Source: Gammaproteobacteria bacterium (lineage in GTDB: Bacteria; Pseudomonadota; Gammaproteobacteria; JAJPIJ01). Taken from it: a stretch of DNA of 48,151 bases. The notes below the pieces were generated by a model. That model did no database searches. It saw only the letters and a program-made list of their open reading frames with translations, and was not told the origin of the DNA. Shown here piece by piece: positions 32,928 through 42,360 of this stretch (position 1 is the first letter of the stretch; every line of letters begins with the position of its first letter). A program made the translations under genes and the position numbers. Location: positions 1-48,151 of the forward strand of contig JAJVHZ010000093.1 in the NCBI GenBank assembly GCA_022072255.1, read 5' to 3'.

Positions 32928-34340
32928 ATGCGATGGCCGAGACTGTTGCTGCCTGCCCTGTGGCTGAGCGCCGCTGTCGCCGGCGGCGGAGGTGGCAGGA
33001 CCGTCGTCGTGCTGAAGATCGACGCGGCCATCGGCCCGGCAGTCAGCGACTACGTGCACCGCAGTCTCGATCTGGCCGCGCGGCGCGACGCGCGACTGGT
33101 CGTGCTCGCGCTGGACACGCCCGGGGGCCTGGACGACTCCACCCGCGCGATCGTCCGCGACATCATCGCCTCGCCGGTGCCGGTGGCGGTCTACGTCTCG
33201 CCGGCCGGCGCCCGGGCCGCGAGCGCGGGCACCTACATCACCTATTCCGCGCATGTCGCGGCCATGTCCCCGGGCACCAACATCGGCGCCGCGACCCCGG
33301 TGCAGCTCGGCGGCCTGCCGGATTTCGCCACGCCCGCGCGCCCCGCGGAAGAGAAGCCCGATGAGAAGGCGGCGGCCGGCGAGGAAAGACGCGAGCGTGA
33401 TACCGAACCCGAGAAACGTCCGCCGGATCGCCCGGCGGCGGAAGGCGGCAGTGCCATGGAGCGGAAGCTCGTCAACGATTCGGTCGCCTACCTGCGCAGC
33501 CTGGCCCAGATGCGCGGTCGCAACGCGGAGTGGGCGGAGAAGTCGGTGCGCGAGGGCGCGAGCCTCTCGGCCGAAGACGCGCTCGCGCAGAACGTCATCG
33601 ATCTCATGGCGACGGATCTCGATGCGCTGCTGAAGGCGCTCGAGGGCCGCTCGGTCACGGTGCGAAAGGTGCCGCGCACGTTGAGCCTTCAGGGCGCGAC
33701 GGTCGAGACGGTGGAGCCGGACTGGCGCAATCGCCTGCTCGCGATCATCACGAATCCGAACATCGCGTATCTGCTGATGCTGCTCGGCGTGTACGGCCTG
33801 TTCTTCGAGCTGGCCAACCCGGGCAGCGTCGTGCCCGGCGTCATCGGGGCCGTCAGCCTGCTGCTGGCGCTCTATGCCCTGAACGTCCTGCCGGTCAATT
33901 ACGCCGGTGTGGCGCTGATCCTCGTCGGCATCGCCTTCATGATCGGCGAGATCTTCATGCCGAGCTTCGGGTCGCTGGGCATCGGCGGTGTGGTCGCGTT
34001 CGTGATCGGTTCGGTGATCCTGTTCGACACGGAGCTGGAGTTCTTCAGGGTGTCGTGGCCGGTGATCGGCGGGCTTGCCCTGCTCAGCGCGCTGTTCTTC
34101 ATGGGTGTGGCCGGCATGGCGGTAAAGGTGCATCGTCGTCGCGCCGTCAGCGGCAGGGAGGAGATGGTCGGCAGCCTGGGCGTGGCGCTGGAGGACTTTC
34201 ATGGCACGGGCAACGTGCGGGCGCATTCCGAGATCTGGCGGGCGTGCTCGCAGACGGCGTTGAAACGGGGGCAGGCGGTGCGCATCAGGGCGCTCGATGG
34301 CCTGACCCTGATCGTAGAAGCGGTGAACGAGGAGAACTGA
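32928..34340 (+). CDS. NfeD/ClpP-class membrane serine protease (stomatin operon partner)
   Basis: A 470-residue membrane protein. A signal peptide ([17 protein letters not shown]) leads to a ClpP-like serine protease domain with catalytic-region [10 protein letters not shown] and the typical [11 protein letters not shown], then an acidic/basic insert of about 70 residues ([11 protein letters not shown]...), then a lysine-region [13 protein letters not shown], four membrane helices and a C-terminal OB-like NfeD domain. Proteins of this type cut the hydrophobic C-terminus of their partner slipin. The slipin gene starts one base after this stop, so the pair is coupled. The start is set by the signal peptide; the ribosome site is weak. 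Confidence 0.9.
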   Translation: MRWPRLLLPALWLSAAVAGGGGGRTVVVLKIDAAIGPAVSDYVHRSLDLAARRDARLVVLALDTPGGLDDSTRAIVRDIIASPVPVAVYVSPAGARAASAGTYITYSAHVAAMSPGTNIGAATPVQLGGLPDFATPARPAEEKPDEKAAAGEERRERDTEPEKRPPDRPAAEGGSAMERKLVNDSVAYLRSLAQMRGRNAEWAEKSVREGASLSAEDALAQNVIDLMATDLDALLKALEGRSVTVRKVPRTLSLQGATVETVEPDWRNRLLAIITNPNIAYLLMLLGVYGLFFELANPGSVVPGVIGAVSLLLALYALNVLPVNYAGVALILVGIAFMIGEIFMPSFGSLGIGGVVAFVIGSVILFDTELEFFRVSWPVIGGLALLSALFFMGVAGMAVKVHRRRAVSGREEMVGSLGVALEDFHGTGNVRAHSEIWRACSQTALKRGQAVRIRALDGLTLIVEAVNEEN

Positions 34341-34341
34341 C

Positions 34342-35112
34342 ATGCCTACCGACATCACCATCACCATCACATTGCTGGTCCTGTTCCTGCTCGTGCTCTG
34401 GACCATCCTCAACATACTGCTGGAGTACGAGCGCGGCGTGGTCTTCTTCCTGGGAAGATTCCAGCGCGTCAAGGGACCTGGCATCGTCGTCATCATCCCG
34501 GGCATCCAGAAGATGATGCGGGTGGATCTGCGCATCGTCGTCCTGGACGTGCCCACGCAGGACGTGATCTCGCGCGACAACGTGTCGGTGAAGGTCAATG
34601 CCGTCATCTATTTCAGGGTGATCGACCCGGAGAAGGCCATCATCCAGGTGGAGAATTTTCATGCCGCGACCAGCCAGCTCGCGCAGACCACGCTGCGCTC
34701 GGTGCTGGGGCAGCACGAGCTGGACGAGATGCTCGCCGAGCGCGAACGCCTGAACCTGCACATCCAGAAGATCCTGGACGAGCAGACCGCGGCCTGGGGG
34801 ATCAAGGTGAGCAATGTCGAGATCAAGCACATCGATCTCGACGAGAGCATGGTGCGCGCGATCGCGAAGCAGGCCGAGGCCGAGCGCGAACGGCGGGCGA
34901 AGATCATCCATGCCGAGGGCGAGCATCAGGCCTCGGAGAAGCTGCTGCAGGCGGCGCAGACGCTGGCGAAGAACCCGCAGAGCATGCAGCTGCGGTTCCT
35001 GCAGACGCTGACGGAGATCGCCGGCGAGAGGAGCTCCGTCATCGCCTTCCCGCTGCCCATCGATCTGCTGCGGCCGCTGCTGCACGGCTCGGCGACGCGG
35101 GCCGACGGCTGA
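34342..35112 (+). CDS. Slipin (stomatin-like SPFH protein)
   Basis: A 256-residue SPFH/prohibitin-family protein: one N-terminal membrane helix (about 8-27), the [20 protein letters not shown] entry motif, the SPFH domain to about residue 170 and a coiled-coil region [20 protein letters not shown]. These proteins form membrane microdomains and work with the upstream NfeD-type protease. GAGGAGAA precedes the ATG and overlaps the end of the previous gene. Confidence 0.95.
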   Translation: MPTDITITITLLVLFLLVLWTILNILLEYERGVVFFLGRFQRVKGPGIVVIIPGIQKMMRVDLRIVVLDVPTQDVISRDNVSVKVNAVIYFRVIDPEKAIIQVENFHAATSQLAQTTLRSVLGQHELDEMLAERERLNLHIQKILDEQTAAWGIKVSNVEIKHIDLDESMVRAIAKQAEAERERRAKIIHAEGEHQASEKLLQAAQTLAKNPQSMQLRFLQTLTEIAGERSSVIAFPLPIDLLRPLLHGSATRADG

Positions 35113-35229
35113 GAACGCAGTCCCGCGCCGCGCGGGGGCTGCAGACCGCCGTCCGGGGCTCCGGCAGGCGCGCCCGGCGCCGCGACGGTAATGGACGGCG
35201 GCGCGCCTTCCCTAGTAGATTCCCTCTCC

Positions 35230-35634
35230 ATGAACATGGTCAACGACATGCTGCCGGCGGTGGAGCCGGCGCTGAAGATCCCCGCGCGCCCGCAGGACGT
35301 CAACATGTACGGCGACATCTTCGGCGGCTGGCTCATGAGCCAGGTCGACCTCGCCGGGGCGATGCGCGCCATCGAGCGCTCGCGCGGGCGGGTGGCCACG
35401 CGCGCCGTCAGCGACTTCCAGTTCCTCAGGCCCGTGAAGGTGGGTGACATGGTGCTCGCCTACGCGGACGTCGAGCATGTCGGGCGCACGTCGCTGACGA
35501 TCAACGTGCACGTCTACGTCGAGCGCCGCACGCCGCCGGACTTCGACGCGCTCGTGCAGAAGGTGGCCGAGGCGCGCCTGGTCTACGTGGCGATGAACGC
35601 CGACGGCAGCGCGCGCGCCGTCCCGCCGCCGTGA
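35230..35634 (+). CDS. YciA-like acyl-CoA thioesterase
   Basis: A 134-residue hot-dog-fold hydrolase that cleaves acyl-CoA. The signature DVNMYGDIFGGWLMSQVDLAG matches YciA (ANGDIFGGWLMSQ) with the catalytic Asp, followed by FLRPVKVGDMVLAYADV. No strong ribosome site is present; ATG 35191, 35230 and 35236 are all possible, and 35230 gives a length like YciA. Possibly feeds fatty-acid or polyketide turnover; no linked pathway genes. Confidence 0.85.
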   Translation: MNMVNDMLPAVEPALKIPARPQDVNMYGDIFGGWLMSQVDLAGAMRAIERSRGRVATRAVSDFQFLRPVKVGDMVLAYADVEHVGRTSLTINVHVYVERRTPPDFDALVQKVAEARLVYVAMNADGSARAVPPP

Positions 35635-35680
35635 GCCCGCGGCCGCGCCACGTTTGCATGCAGGCCCGGCGCCGGTCGGC

Positions 35681-36190
35681 ATGAGCGAGGAGATCTTCGC
35701 CGTCGTCGATGAGAACGACACGGTGATCGCCTACCGTCCGCGCTCGGAGGTGCATCGGCTCGGACTGCGCCACCGTTCCGTGCACATCTGGGTGTACAAC
35801 GGCGCCGGCGAGGTGCTGCTGCAGAAGCGCTCGCAGCGCAAGGAGTGTTTCCCCGGCCTGTGGGACTCGGCGACCGCCGGTCACGTCGATCGCGGCGAGG
35901 ACTACGATCAATGCGCCGTGCGCGAACTGCGCGAGGAGCTGGGCGTCGTCCTCGACGCGCCGCCGGAGCGCCTGTTCAAACTGCAGGCCTGCGCCGCGAC
36001 CGGCTGGGAGTTCTGCTGGGTCTACCGCCTGGCCGCGGACGGGCCATTCCATCCCGACCCGGGGGAGGTGGACGCGGTGGCCTGGTTCGCGCTCACCGAG
36101 CTCGGTCGTCGTCTTCGGGACACGCCGATGGAGTTTGCAAGCACGGTGCCGCTCATCTTCGCCAGGCTGCATCCGCAGCCGGGGGCCTGA
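35681..36190 (+). CDS. Nudix hydrolase (YfcD/IPP-isomerase-like)
   Basis: A 169-residue Nudix protein. The Nudix box GHVDRGEDYDQCAVRELREELGV keeps the metal-binding glutamates. The upstream VHIWVYNGAGEVLLQKRSQRKECFPGLWDSATAGH is typical of the YfcD/isopentenyl-diphosphate-isomerase-like subgroup. Substrate unknown. ATG at 35681 is chosen as the family start (MSEEIFAVVDENDTV); an ATG nine codons earlier is possible. Confidence 0.9.
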   Translation: MSEEIFAVVDENDTVIAYRPRSEVHRLGLRHRSVHIWVYNGAGEVLLQKRSQRKECFPGLWDSATAGHVDRGEDYDQCAVRELREELGVVLDAPPERLFKLQACAATGWEFCWVYRLAADGPFHPDPGEVDAVAWFALTELGRRLRDTPMEFASTVPLIFARLHPQPGA

Positions 36191-36253
36191 GCGCGTGCGG
36201 CGGTCGTCGAGGGATACACCACGCCGGCCCATGCCCGGCCAGCGCGACAGACG

Positions 36254-38092
36254 ATGAACAGCGAGTCTCCGGCCTTCGACGGCAAGGCGTTCAGCAGGAC
36301 ACTGACCACCCGGCCCGGCGTCTACCGCATGTTCGACGCCGGCGGCGGCGTGCTGTATGTCGGCAAGGCGCGCAACCTGAGGAAGCGCGTCGAGAGCTAT
36401 TTCGGCAGCCCCACGCGTTTGAGCGCGAAGATCCGCGTGCTGGTCGCGCGCACCGCCGCGATGGAGGTGACGGCGACGCACACCGAGGCCGAGGCGCTGC
36501 TGCTGGAGAGCAATCTCATCAAGGAGCTGAAGCCCAGGTACAACGTCACGCTGCGCGACGACAAGAGCTTCCCGTGGATATATCTGGCGAGCGATCAGGA
36601 ATTCCCGCGGCTGCGCTTCCATCGCGGCGCGCGCAAGGGCAAGGGGCGGTATTTCGGTCCGTATCCGAACGCCGGCGCCGTGCGCGCGACGCTCAACCTG
36701 CTGCAGAAGCTGTTCCGGATCCGCAACTGCAGCGACGGCTTTTTCCGCGCCCGCACGCGGCCCTGCCTGCAGCACCAGATCAGGCGTTGCAGCGCGCCGT
36801 GCGTGGGCCTCATCGACGCGGCGGCCTATCGGCAGGACGTCGAGCACGCGGCGATGTTCCTGGAGGGCAAGGGCGAGGCCGTCATCGCCGAGCTGGTCAG
36901 GCGCATGGAGACCGCCGCCGGGGGGTTGCAGTACGAGTCCGCGGCGCGCTATCGCGACCAGATCGCCGACCTGAAGCGCATCGAGCAGCGCCAGTACGTC
37001 GCGCAGGAGGACGGCGATTGCGACATCGTGGCGGTGGCCACCGATGCTGCCGGCGGCTGCATCCAGCTGTTCGTCATCCGCGGCGGCCACAACCTCGGCA
37101 ATCGCACCTTCTTCCCCGCCAACTCCGAGGGAGCGGACGCCGGGGAGCTGCTCTATGCCTTCATCGCGCAGCACTACCTCGACAGCGCCGGCGACCGCGT
37201 GCTGCCGCCACTCATCCTGGTCAGCCACCCGCTGGCGGAGGCCGCGGTCGTCGCCGAGGCCCTCTCGCAGCACGCCGGCCGCCGGGTCGCCGTGCGCCAC
37301 GAGGTTCGCAGCCAGCGCGCGCGCTGGCTGGGCATGGCGCTGGAGAACGCGGAGCTCGCGCTCGGGCAGCGCCGCAGCCTCGCCGGCGAGGAGGGCCGGC
37401 GGCTGGAGGCGCTGCAGCAGTTCCTCGAGCTGGAGGATCCCATCGAGCGCATCGAGTGTTTCGACATCAGTCACACGATGGGCGAGGCCACGGTCGCCGC
37501 CTGCGTGGTGTTCGGCGCCGAGGGTGCCGTGAAGTCCGACTACCGGCGCTTCAATATCGAGGGCGTGACGGCGGGCGACGACTACGGCGCCATGCGGCAG
37601 GCGGTGGAGCGGCGCTACGCGCGCGTGCAGCGCGAAGAGGGCCGCCTGCCGGAGGTGCTGCTGATCGACGGTGGCACCGGGCAGGTGACGCAGGCGCAGG
37701 GGGTCATGCAGGAGCTCGGCATCACCGACGTGGTGATCGTCGGGGTGGCCAAGGGGCCGGCGCGCAAGCCCGGGCAGGAGGCGCTCATACTGGCGGGCAC
37801 GGGTCAGACCCGCCACCTGCCGCCGGACTCCCCGGCCCTTCATCTCATCCAGCGCATCCGCGACGAGGCACACCGCTTCGCCATCACCGGCCATCGCCAG
37901 CGCCGCGGCAAGGCGCGCACCACCTCGGCGCTGGAGGAGATCGAGGGCATCGGCGCCCAGAAGCGGCGCACACTCATCCAGCATTTCGGCGGCCTGCAGG
38001 GCGTGGCCCGTGCCGGTATCGAGGACCTCTGCAAGGTCCCCGGCATCAGCCGCGCGCTCGCTCACCGCATCTACGACCGGTTCCACGAGTAG
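36254..38092 (+). CDS. uvrC: Excinuclease ABC subunit C
   Basis: A 612-residue nuclease that makes both cuts in nucleotide excision repair with UvrB. It has an N-terminal GIY-YIG nuclease domain (GVYRMFDAGG, VLYVGKARNLRKRV), a UVR domain near 205-240, the RNase-H-like endonuclease domain (IECFDISHTMGEATVAACVVF, LLIDGGTGQ) and a C-terminal double helix-hairpin-helix (IEGIGAQKRRTLIQHFGG). Followed by pgsA, the usual gammaproteobacterial pair. Confidence 0.97.
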   Translation: MNSESPAFDGKAFSRTLTTRPGVYRMFDAGGGVLYVGKARNLRKRVESYFGSPTRLSAKIRVLVARTAAMEVTATHTEAEALLLESNLIKELKPRYNVTLRDDKSFPWIYLASDQEFPRLRFHRGARKGKGRYFGPYPNAGAVRATLNLLQKLFRIRNCSDGFFRARTRPCLQHQIRRCSAPCVGLIDAAAYRQDVEHAAMFLEGKGEAVIAELVRRMETAAGGLQYESAARYRDQIADLKRIEQRQYVAQEDGDCDIVAVATDAAGGCIQLFVIRGGHNLGNRTFFPANSEGADAGELLYAFIAQHYLDSAGDRVLPPLILVSHPLAEAAVVAEALSQHAGRRVAVRHEVRSQRARWLGMALENAELALGQRRSLAGEEGRRLEALQQFLELEDPIERIECFDISHTMGEATVAACVVFGAEGAVKSDYRRFNIEGVTAGDDYGAMRQAVERRYARVQREEGRLPEVLLIDGGTGQVTQAQGVMQELGITDVVIVGVAKGPARKPGQEALILAGTGQTRHLPPDSPALHLIQRIRDEAHRFAITGHRQRRGKARTTSALEEIEGIGAQKRRTLIQHFGGLQGVARAGIEDLCKVPGISRALAHRIYDRFHE

Positions 38093-38237
38093 CCAGGCAC
38101 CCGTGCGGCCTGTGCGAGAGCCACCGCGCACCGCCTCGTCACTTCCGCTTCCGGCCGCGATTCCTTTATCCTTGCGGCCGCGCGGCTGCCACGGCTGCCG
38201 GCGCACCGATCACGACTCTCGCACCCGACGGCCGCAG

Positions 38238-38795
38238 ATGAACATCCCGAATACTCTCACCCTGCTGAGGATCGTGCTGATCCCGGTGTTTGTCGTGGTC
38301 TACTACCTGCCCTGGCGGTGGTCGCACCTCGCCACGGCGCTCATCTTCGCGCTCGCCGCCGGCACCGACTGGCTCGACGGTTATCTCGCCCGGCGCTGGA
38401 ATCAGACCTCGCCGCTCGGCGCGTTCCTCGACCCGGTGGCCGACAAGCTGATGATCGCGGTGGTGCTGGTCGTGCTGCTGCAGAAGCATCCCACGGTCTC
38501 GCTGGCGGTGCCGGCGGCGATCATCATCGGTCGCGAGATCACGGTCTCGGCGCTGCGCGAATGGATGGCCGAGCTCGGGGCGCGCTCCAGGGTGGCAGTC
38601 TCCTTCCTCGGCAAGTACAAGACCGCCGCGCAGATGGTGGCCCTCATCCTGATGCTGTACGCGGAGCCGATCGGCGGCTTCGATACCTACCAGGTCGGGT
38701 TCGCACTGCTGTACGCCGCCGCCGTGCTGACGATCTGGTCGATGTGCCTGTACGTCGCCGCAGCGTGGCCGAAGTTGCGCACCGGCGCACGCTGA
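38238..38795 (+). CDS. pgsA: Phosphatidylglycerophosphate synthase
   Basis: A 185-residue inner-membrane CDP-alcohol phosphatidyltransferase, the first committed step to phosphatidylglycerol and cardiolipin. The metal-binding motif is complete: DGYLARRWNQTSPLGAFLDP with the following VADK. The start MNIPNTLTLLRI is the family start. It lies 145 bases after uvrC and before tRNA-Gly, as in E. coli. Confidence 0.96.
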   Translation: MNIPNTLTLLRIVLIPVFVVVYYLPWRWSHLATALIFALAAGTDWLDGYLARRWNQTSPLGAFLDPVADKLMIAVVLVVLLQKHPTVSLAVPAAIIIGREITVSALREWMAELGARSRVAVSFLGKYKTAAQMVALILMLYAEPIGGFDTYQVGFALLYAAAVLTIWSMCLYVAAAWPKLRTGAR

Positions 38796-38944
38796 GCCGG
38801 CGCCGACATCGGGATTGAGGCACCATCAGACGGCCTGCGCCGGCGGCCGATCGCGACGGCGGATCGCCGACAGACCCCTGTGCGGCCAACGGGTTATTCC
38901 GGCTTGACACCCCGCACGTCGCCGATAAGAATACGCCTCCTGTC

Positions 38945-39020
<76 letters not shown>

Positions 39021-39042
39021 GATTCCGGTTTTGTGGAACAAG

Positions 39043-39067
39043 CCCCGACATCGCTCGGGGTTTTTTT
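39043..39067 (+). terminator. Rho-independent terminator after tRNA-Gly
   Basis: CCCCGA (39043-39048), loop CATCGC, TCGGGG (39055-39060), then seven T. A clear intrinsic terminator between tRNA-Gly and tRNA-Cys, which in E. coli are co-transcribed. Confidence 0.85.
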
Positions 39068-39133
39068 CTTATACTCGGTTTGCGTTCGGCCCACCGTCCG
39101 ATGCAGACCCGAAGCGTTCCAAGGTGCGACCTT

Positions 39134-39207
39134 GGCTGAGTGGCAGAGTGGTCATGCAGCGGCCTGCAAAGCCGTGTACGCCGGTTCGATTCCGACCTCA
39201 GCCTCCA
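39134..39207 (+). tRNA. tRNA-Cys (GCA), first copy
   Basis: A 74-base tRNA with acceptor GGCTGAG/CTCAGCC, D loop with GG, anticodon loop CTGCAAA (GCA), TTCGATT T loop and encoded CCA. One flaw: the T stem GCCGG/CCGAC has a C-A mismatch at pair 50-64. Probably functional. Confidence 0.9.
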
Positions 39208-39267
39208 TTGTCAAAGGCCGATCAGCAGTCGGGAACGACGCGCCAGTTCGTAGAGTTCCGACACAAT

Positions 39268-39342
39268 GGCTGGGTGGCAGAGTGTTCATGCGGCGGCCCG
39301 CAAAGCCGCTCAGGCCGCGTTCAAATCCGGCCCCAGCCTCCA
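39268..39342 (+). pseudogene. Second tRNA-Cys copy, aberrant or specialised
   Basis: A 75-base relative of the preceding tRNA-Cys. The acceptor stem GGCTGGG/CCCAGCC is perfect, and compared with copy one an A-T pair became G-C by changes on both strands. The anticodon stem is fully paired. The anticodon loop is CCGCAAA, so the near-invariant U33 is C. The D loop reads GT where GG is expected. The T arm has an extra C (GCCG-C-G against CCGGC). CCA is encoded. It could be a decaying duplicate or a tRNA-like RNA with another job. Confidence 0.7.
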
Positions 39343-39495
39343 ATCCCCTGACCCTGTCCGCTGGCCCCGCGAGGCAGGCCGGGGCATCGGGCGTCGTCGT
39401 CCCATCCGCCCCGGCCGCGCGCGATCCCGGGCATTCCCGTGAGGCTGCGAATCGAGTAAAAGACGGTTCGTCGGCGCCTAATTGAAATCGCCCGA

Positions 39496-39584
39496 GCCCG
39501 GATGGCGGAACTGGTAGACGCAAGGGACTTAAAATCCCTCGCTGCGCAAGCGGCGTGCCGGTTCGATTCCGGCTCCGGGCACCA
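39496..39584 (+). tRNA. tRNA-Leu (UAA)
   Basis: An 89-base class II tRNA with acceptor GCCCGGA/TCCGGGC, anticodon stem GGGA/TCCC with loop CTTAAAA (anticodon TAA), a variable arm, TTCGATT T loop and encoded CCA. Confidence 0.97.
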
Positions 39585-39713
39585 CCTCGACGCCGTCTCC
39601 GCGACGGCCCCCCGTACCCCGATCCTCTCGCCCCGACCCCTGCGAGACCCGCGGTTCTCCGCTCCATCCGCGGCCACGCGCACAGAAATTTGCGGGTTGA
39701 GCATGATATCTAG

Positions 39714-39741
39714 TGGTAAGCTTTAGATTACCATGCTAAAG
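39714..39741 (+). promoter_or_regulatory. Interleaved dyads upstream of the exopolysaccharide operon
   Basis: TGGTAA (39714-39719) pairs with TTACCA (39728-39733), and CTTTAG (39721-39726) pairs with CTAAAG (39736-39741). The two perfect 6-bp inverted repeats are interleaved, so as RNA they are either alternatives or a pseudoknot, and as DNA they are overlapping operators. The stretch 39690-39780 is markedly AT-rich. A third small dyad (TTCCG 39766-39770, CGGAA 39779-39783) follows. Confidence 0.45.
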
Positions 39742-39836
39742 TTATGTAAAAGCAGGAGTTTATTATTCCGTTAGCGAGCGGAAACCAGATCCCGGCGGGG
39801 AACGGGCCGCAATCGGTGACTGTGGGGGTGACAGGC

Positions 39837-40931
39837 ATGAGGTCAAAGATCGGGCAGCGGGGCGCGGTACGGGCATCAGCCGCCGCGCTGGTGTGTGCCG
39901 CGGCTTTCGTGGCCGCCATGGCGGTCACGGCGGCGCCGTGGATAGATGTCGGCAAGCCGCCCGACGCGGGCGACGCGGCCACGGGCTCCAACGGCGCTCC
40001 GCCGGCGAACGGGGACGCGCGCGCCATCGCCGCGGAGGCTGCAGCGGGCGATAACGTCGCGCAGGATCCCGTCGATTCCACCCCCGCGGCCCCGGTCGCC
40101 GCGCCAGCCGGAGCGCCGGCGACGGCGGCCATGCCGGCGGCAACTGCCGGGAGCGTGGAGGCGGTGACCGCCGATCGGCAGCTCGAATCGGCCCGGCCGG
40201 TCGCTCAGCGCGCCCTGGCGGAGGATGCCGCGCCCGAGCCGGTGACGGCGCGCAAATCGCCGCAGATGATGGCTGTTCCCGGCTCGCGGGCGACGCTGGC
40301 CGATGCGATCGACGATTCCGAGAATTTTTCCGTCGACAACGGCGGCGCAGCGCCGGCAGGCGGGACCTCGACCGACATGCCGGCCACTGCGCCGGCGCCG
40401 GCGACCGGCAGCACCAACCGGGCCCCGGTCGCCTATGTCCTGCCCGGTCCGCGCTACCAGGTGCAGCCCGGGGACATACTTCAGATCACGGTCTGGAAGG
40501 AGGAGGACCTGCAGCGCGAGGTGCTGGTCCGTCCCGACGGAGGCATCTCCTTCCCCCTGGCAGGCGACGTGCAGGCCGCCGGACGCACGGTGGACCAGGT
40601 GCAGGAGGAGCTCGCGGCCAAGATCGAAAGCTACATCCCGGAGCCCGTGGTCACGGTGGCCGTCAAGCAGGTGGTCGGCAATCGTGTCTACGTGGTCGGC
40701 CGCGTCAACAAGCCCGGGGAGATCATCATGGGGCATGAACTCACGGTCATGCAGGCACTGAGCCTCGCCGGCGGCGTGACCCCGTTCGCCGCCCTCAACA
40801 GCGTGCACGTGCTGCGCCGGGAAAGCGGCGTGGAGCGTTCGATCCCCTTCCGCTACGGCGACGTCGAGAAGGGCCGCAGCCTCTCGCAGAACATCGTCCT
40901 GCAGAACGGCGACGTCGTCGTCGTCCCGTAA
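39837..40931 (+). CDS. Wza-like polysaccharide export protein (exosortase-locus type)
   Basis: A 364-residue periplasmic/outer-membrane export protein. A signal peptide is followed by an unusually long Ala/Pro low-complexity region (about 40-200), then the polysaccharide-export domain (YQVQPGDILQITVWKEEDLQ) and a SLBB domain (VVGRVNKPGEIIMGHELTVMQAL, split). No lipobox is evident, unlike Wza. The ATG at 39837 has a GGGGGTGA site; GTG at 39816 is an alternative. First gene of a five-gene export operon. Confidence 0.9.
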   Translation: MRSKIGQRGAVRASAAALVCAAAFVAAMAVTAAPWIDVGKPPDAGDAATGSNGAPPANGDARAIAAEAAAGDNVAQDPVDSTPAAPVAAPAGAPATAAMPAATAGSVEAVTADRQLESARPVAQRALAEDAAPEPVTARKSPQMMAVPGSRATLADAIDDSENFSVDNGGAAPAGGTSTDMPATAPAPATGSTNRAPVAYVLPGPRYQVQPGDILQITVWKEEDLQREVLVRPDGGISFPLAGDVQAAGRTVDQVQEELAAKIESYIPEPVVTVAVKQVVGNRVYVVGRVNKPGEIIMGHELTVMQALSLAGGVTPFAALNSVHVLRRESGVERSIPFRYGDVEKGRSLSQNIVLQNGDVVVVP

Positions 40932-40955
40932 CAATCGGGCCGCAGGGTACGCGTT

Positions 40956-42194
40956 TTGAAGCGGTCGCGCAGCAAGGCCAGGAAACCGGGGGCGGCCGGC
41001 GTAACCCTGGCGGTGGCGCTCGGCGCCGGGGTGCACTCCGCCGGCGGCGCGGAGTGGTCCGCAACGCCGCGAGTGAATGTCTCCACCGAGGTCAACAGCA
41101 ACATTCGCCTGACCACCGCGGATCACGACACCGTCTTCGGCCTCATCCCGGAGGTCGGCGCCGTGCTGAAGCGCGCCACCGAGATCAACACCCTGGAGTT
41201 CGAACCGACCGTGCGTGTGCCGCGCTACTGGGGCGAGGAGAATCTCGATTACGAGGCCTATGGCTTTCGCTTCGGCGCGCGGCATCAGCTCGAACGACTG
41301 GAGATGGGGCTCGATGCGAACTACCGCCGCGATTCGACGCTGGCGACCGAGCTGGAGACCACCGGCCGGGTGCAGCGGCAGCTGGCGGTGGATTCCGTGC
41401 GGGTCGGCCCCTCGCTGACCTACCTCGTGACCGAGCGCGACCGGGTGGATCTCGGCTACGACTACAACCGGGTCACGTATGAGGAGGCGGTCGCATCGGG
41501 CCTCCGCGACTACACGTACCATGTGGCGGATGCGACCTATACCCACGACCTCTCGGAGACCGCCAAGGGCTTCGCCACCTTCTCCTACAGCCGCTTCGAC
41601 GTGGACGACGACATCAATCCGATCCTCGACCCGCGCAACGTGATCGACAGTTCCTCGAGCACCGACGCCTACGCCCTCATCGGCGGATTCCAGGGCCAGA
41701 ACGAGCGCGCCAGCGGCAGCGCCTACGCGGGCCTGCGCTACGCCGTGTCCACCTTCGAGGAGATCTTCGGCCGGGAACGGAGCATCGATGGTGTGGGCTC
41801 GCTGTTCGGTTTCTCCGCCGCCTACCAGTTCCTCGACGGGCGCATGATCTGGCGCGGAAGTTTCGATCGCAGCGTGGACCCGAGCGGCGAGGGCAGCCAG
41901 GTCTCGCGCGACCAGTGGCGCACCGGATTGAGCCATCGGTTCACCGACCGACTGAACGGCGAACTGGGTTTCCGCCACCTGGAGACCGCAACGGCGCAGA
42001 CCGGCCGCGACGACCGTACCTATCTGGCAGGCGATGCCACGATGCGCTATTTTCTGGATCCGTACTGGTCCGTCTACGCCCGCTATCAGCACGCCGAGCA
42101 GTCCTTCGAAAGCGCCATCGACGACACCGCCGATCAGGACCTGGTGGCGATCGGCCTGAGCTACGGCGGGCGCAAGTGGTCAGTTTCGCGCTAA
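40956..42194 (+). CDS. Outer-membrane beta-barrel protein of the EPS locus
   Basis: A 412-residue exported protein. A signal peptide ends near residue 31 (AGG-AEW), and the rest is alternating aromatic/polar beta strands, e.g. VSTEVNSNIRLTT, GYDYNRVTYEE, FATFSYSRFDVDDD, ending SYGGRKWSVSR. Size and position match the outer-membrane barrel found in XrtA/PEP-CTERM exopolysaccharide loci. It may form the outer-membrane pore or a modification enzyme. TTG start with an AGGG upstream, 24 bases after the export gene. Confidence 0.8.
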   Translation: MKRSRSKARKPGAAGVTLAVALGAGVHSAGGAEWSATPRVNVSTEVNSNIRLTTADHDTVFGLIPEVGAVLKRATEINTLEFEPTVRVPRYWGEENLDYEAYGFRFGARHQLERLEMGLDANYRRDSTLATELETTGRVQRQLAVDSVRVGPSLTYLVTERDRVDLGYDYNRVTYEEAVASGLRDYTYHVADATYTHDLSETAKGFATFSYSRFDVDDDINPILDPRNVIDSSSSTDAYALIGGFQGQNERASGSAYAGLRYAVSTFEEIFGRERSIDGVGSLFGFSAAYQFLDGRMIWRGSFDRSVDPSGEGSQVSRDQWRTGLSHRFTDRLNGELGFRHLETATAQTGRDDRTYLAGDATMRYFLDPYWSVYARYQHAEQSFESAIDDTADQDLVAIGLSYGGRKWSVSR

Positions 42195-42360
42195 AGGGCT
42201 TGCAGCTACGCGTCGAGTTGGCGAAGAATCGCGGCGGGCAGGCCTGGCGGAGCCCGCTCCGGCCCGCCGCACCGGGCGCAACGGCGGGCAGTCGCCGCCC
42301 AACCCGGGCCGGTCGGCGCCAGTCCATCGCCCAGAGGATCACGAGTCCGCAACGCAGTCC

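Noticed and set aside
35501-38206. A 901-codon open frame on the minus strand across Nudix and uvrC
   Set aside because: Low-complexity translation with no motif; the plus-strand genes are certain.
39743-39748. Minimal start-stop frame ATGTAA in the EPS leader
   Set aside because: No ribosome site precedes it and such a hexamer is common by chance.
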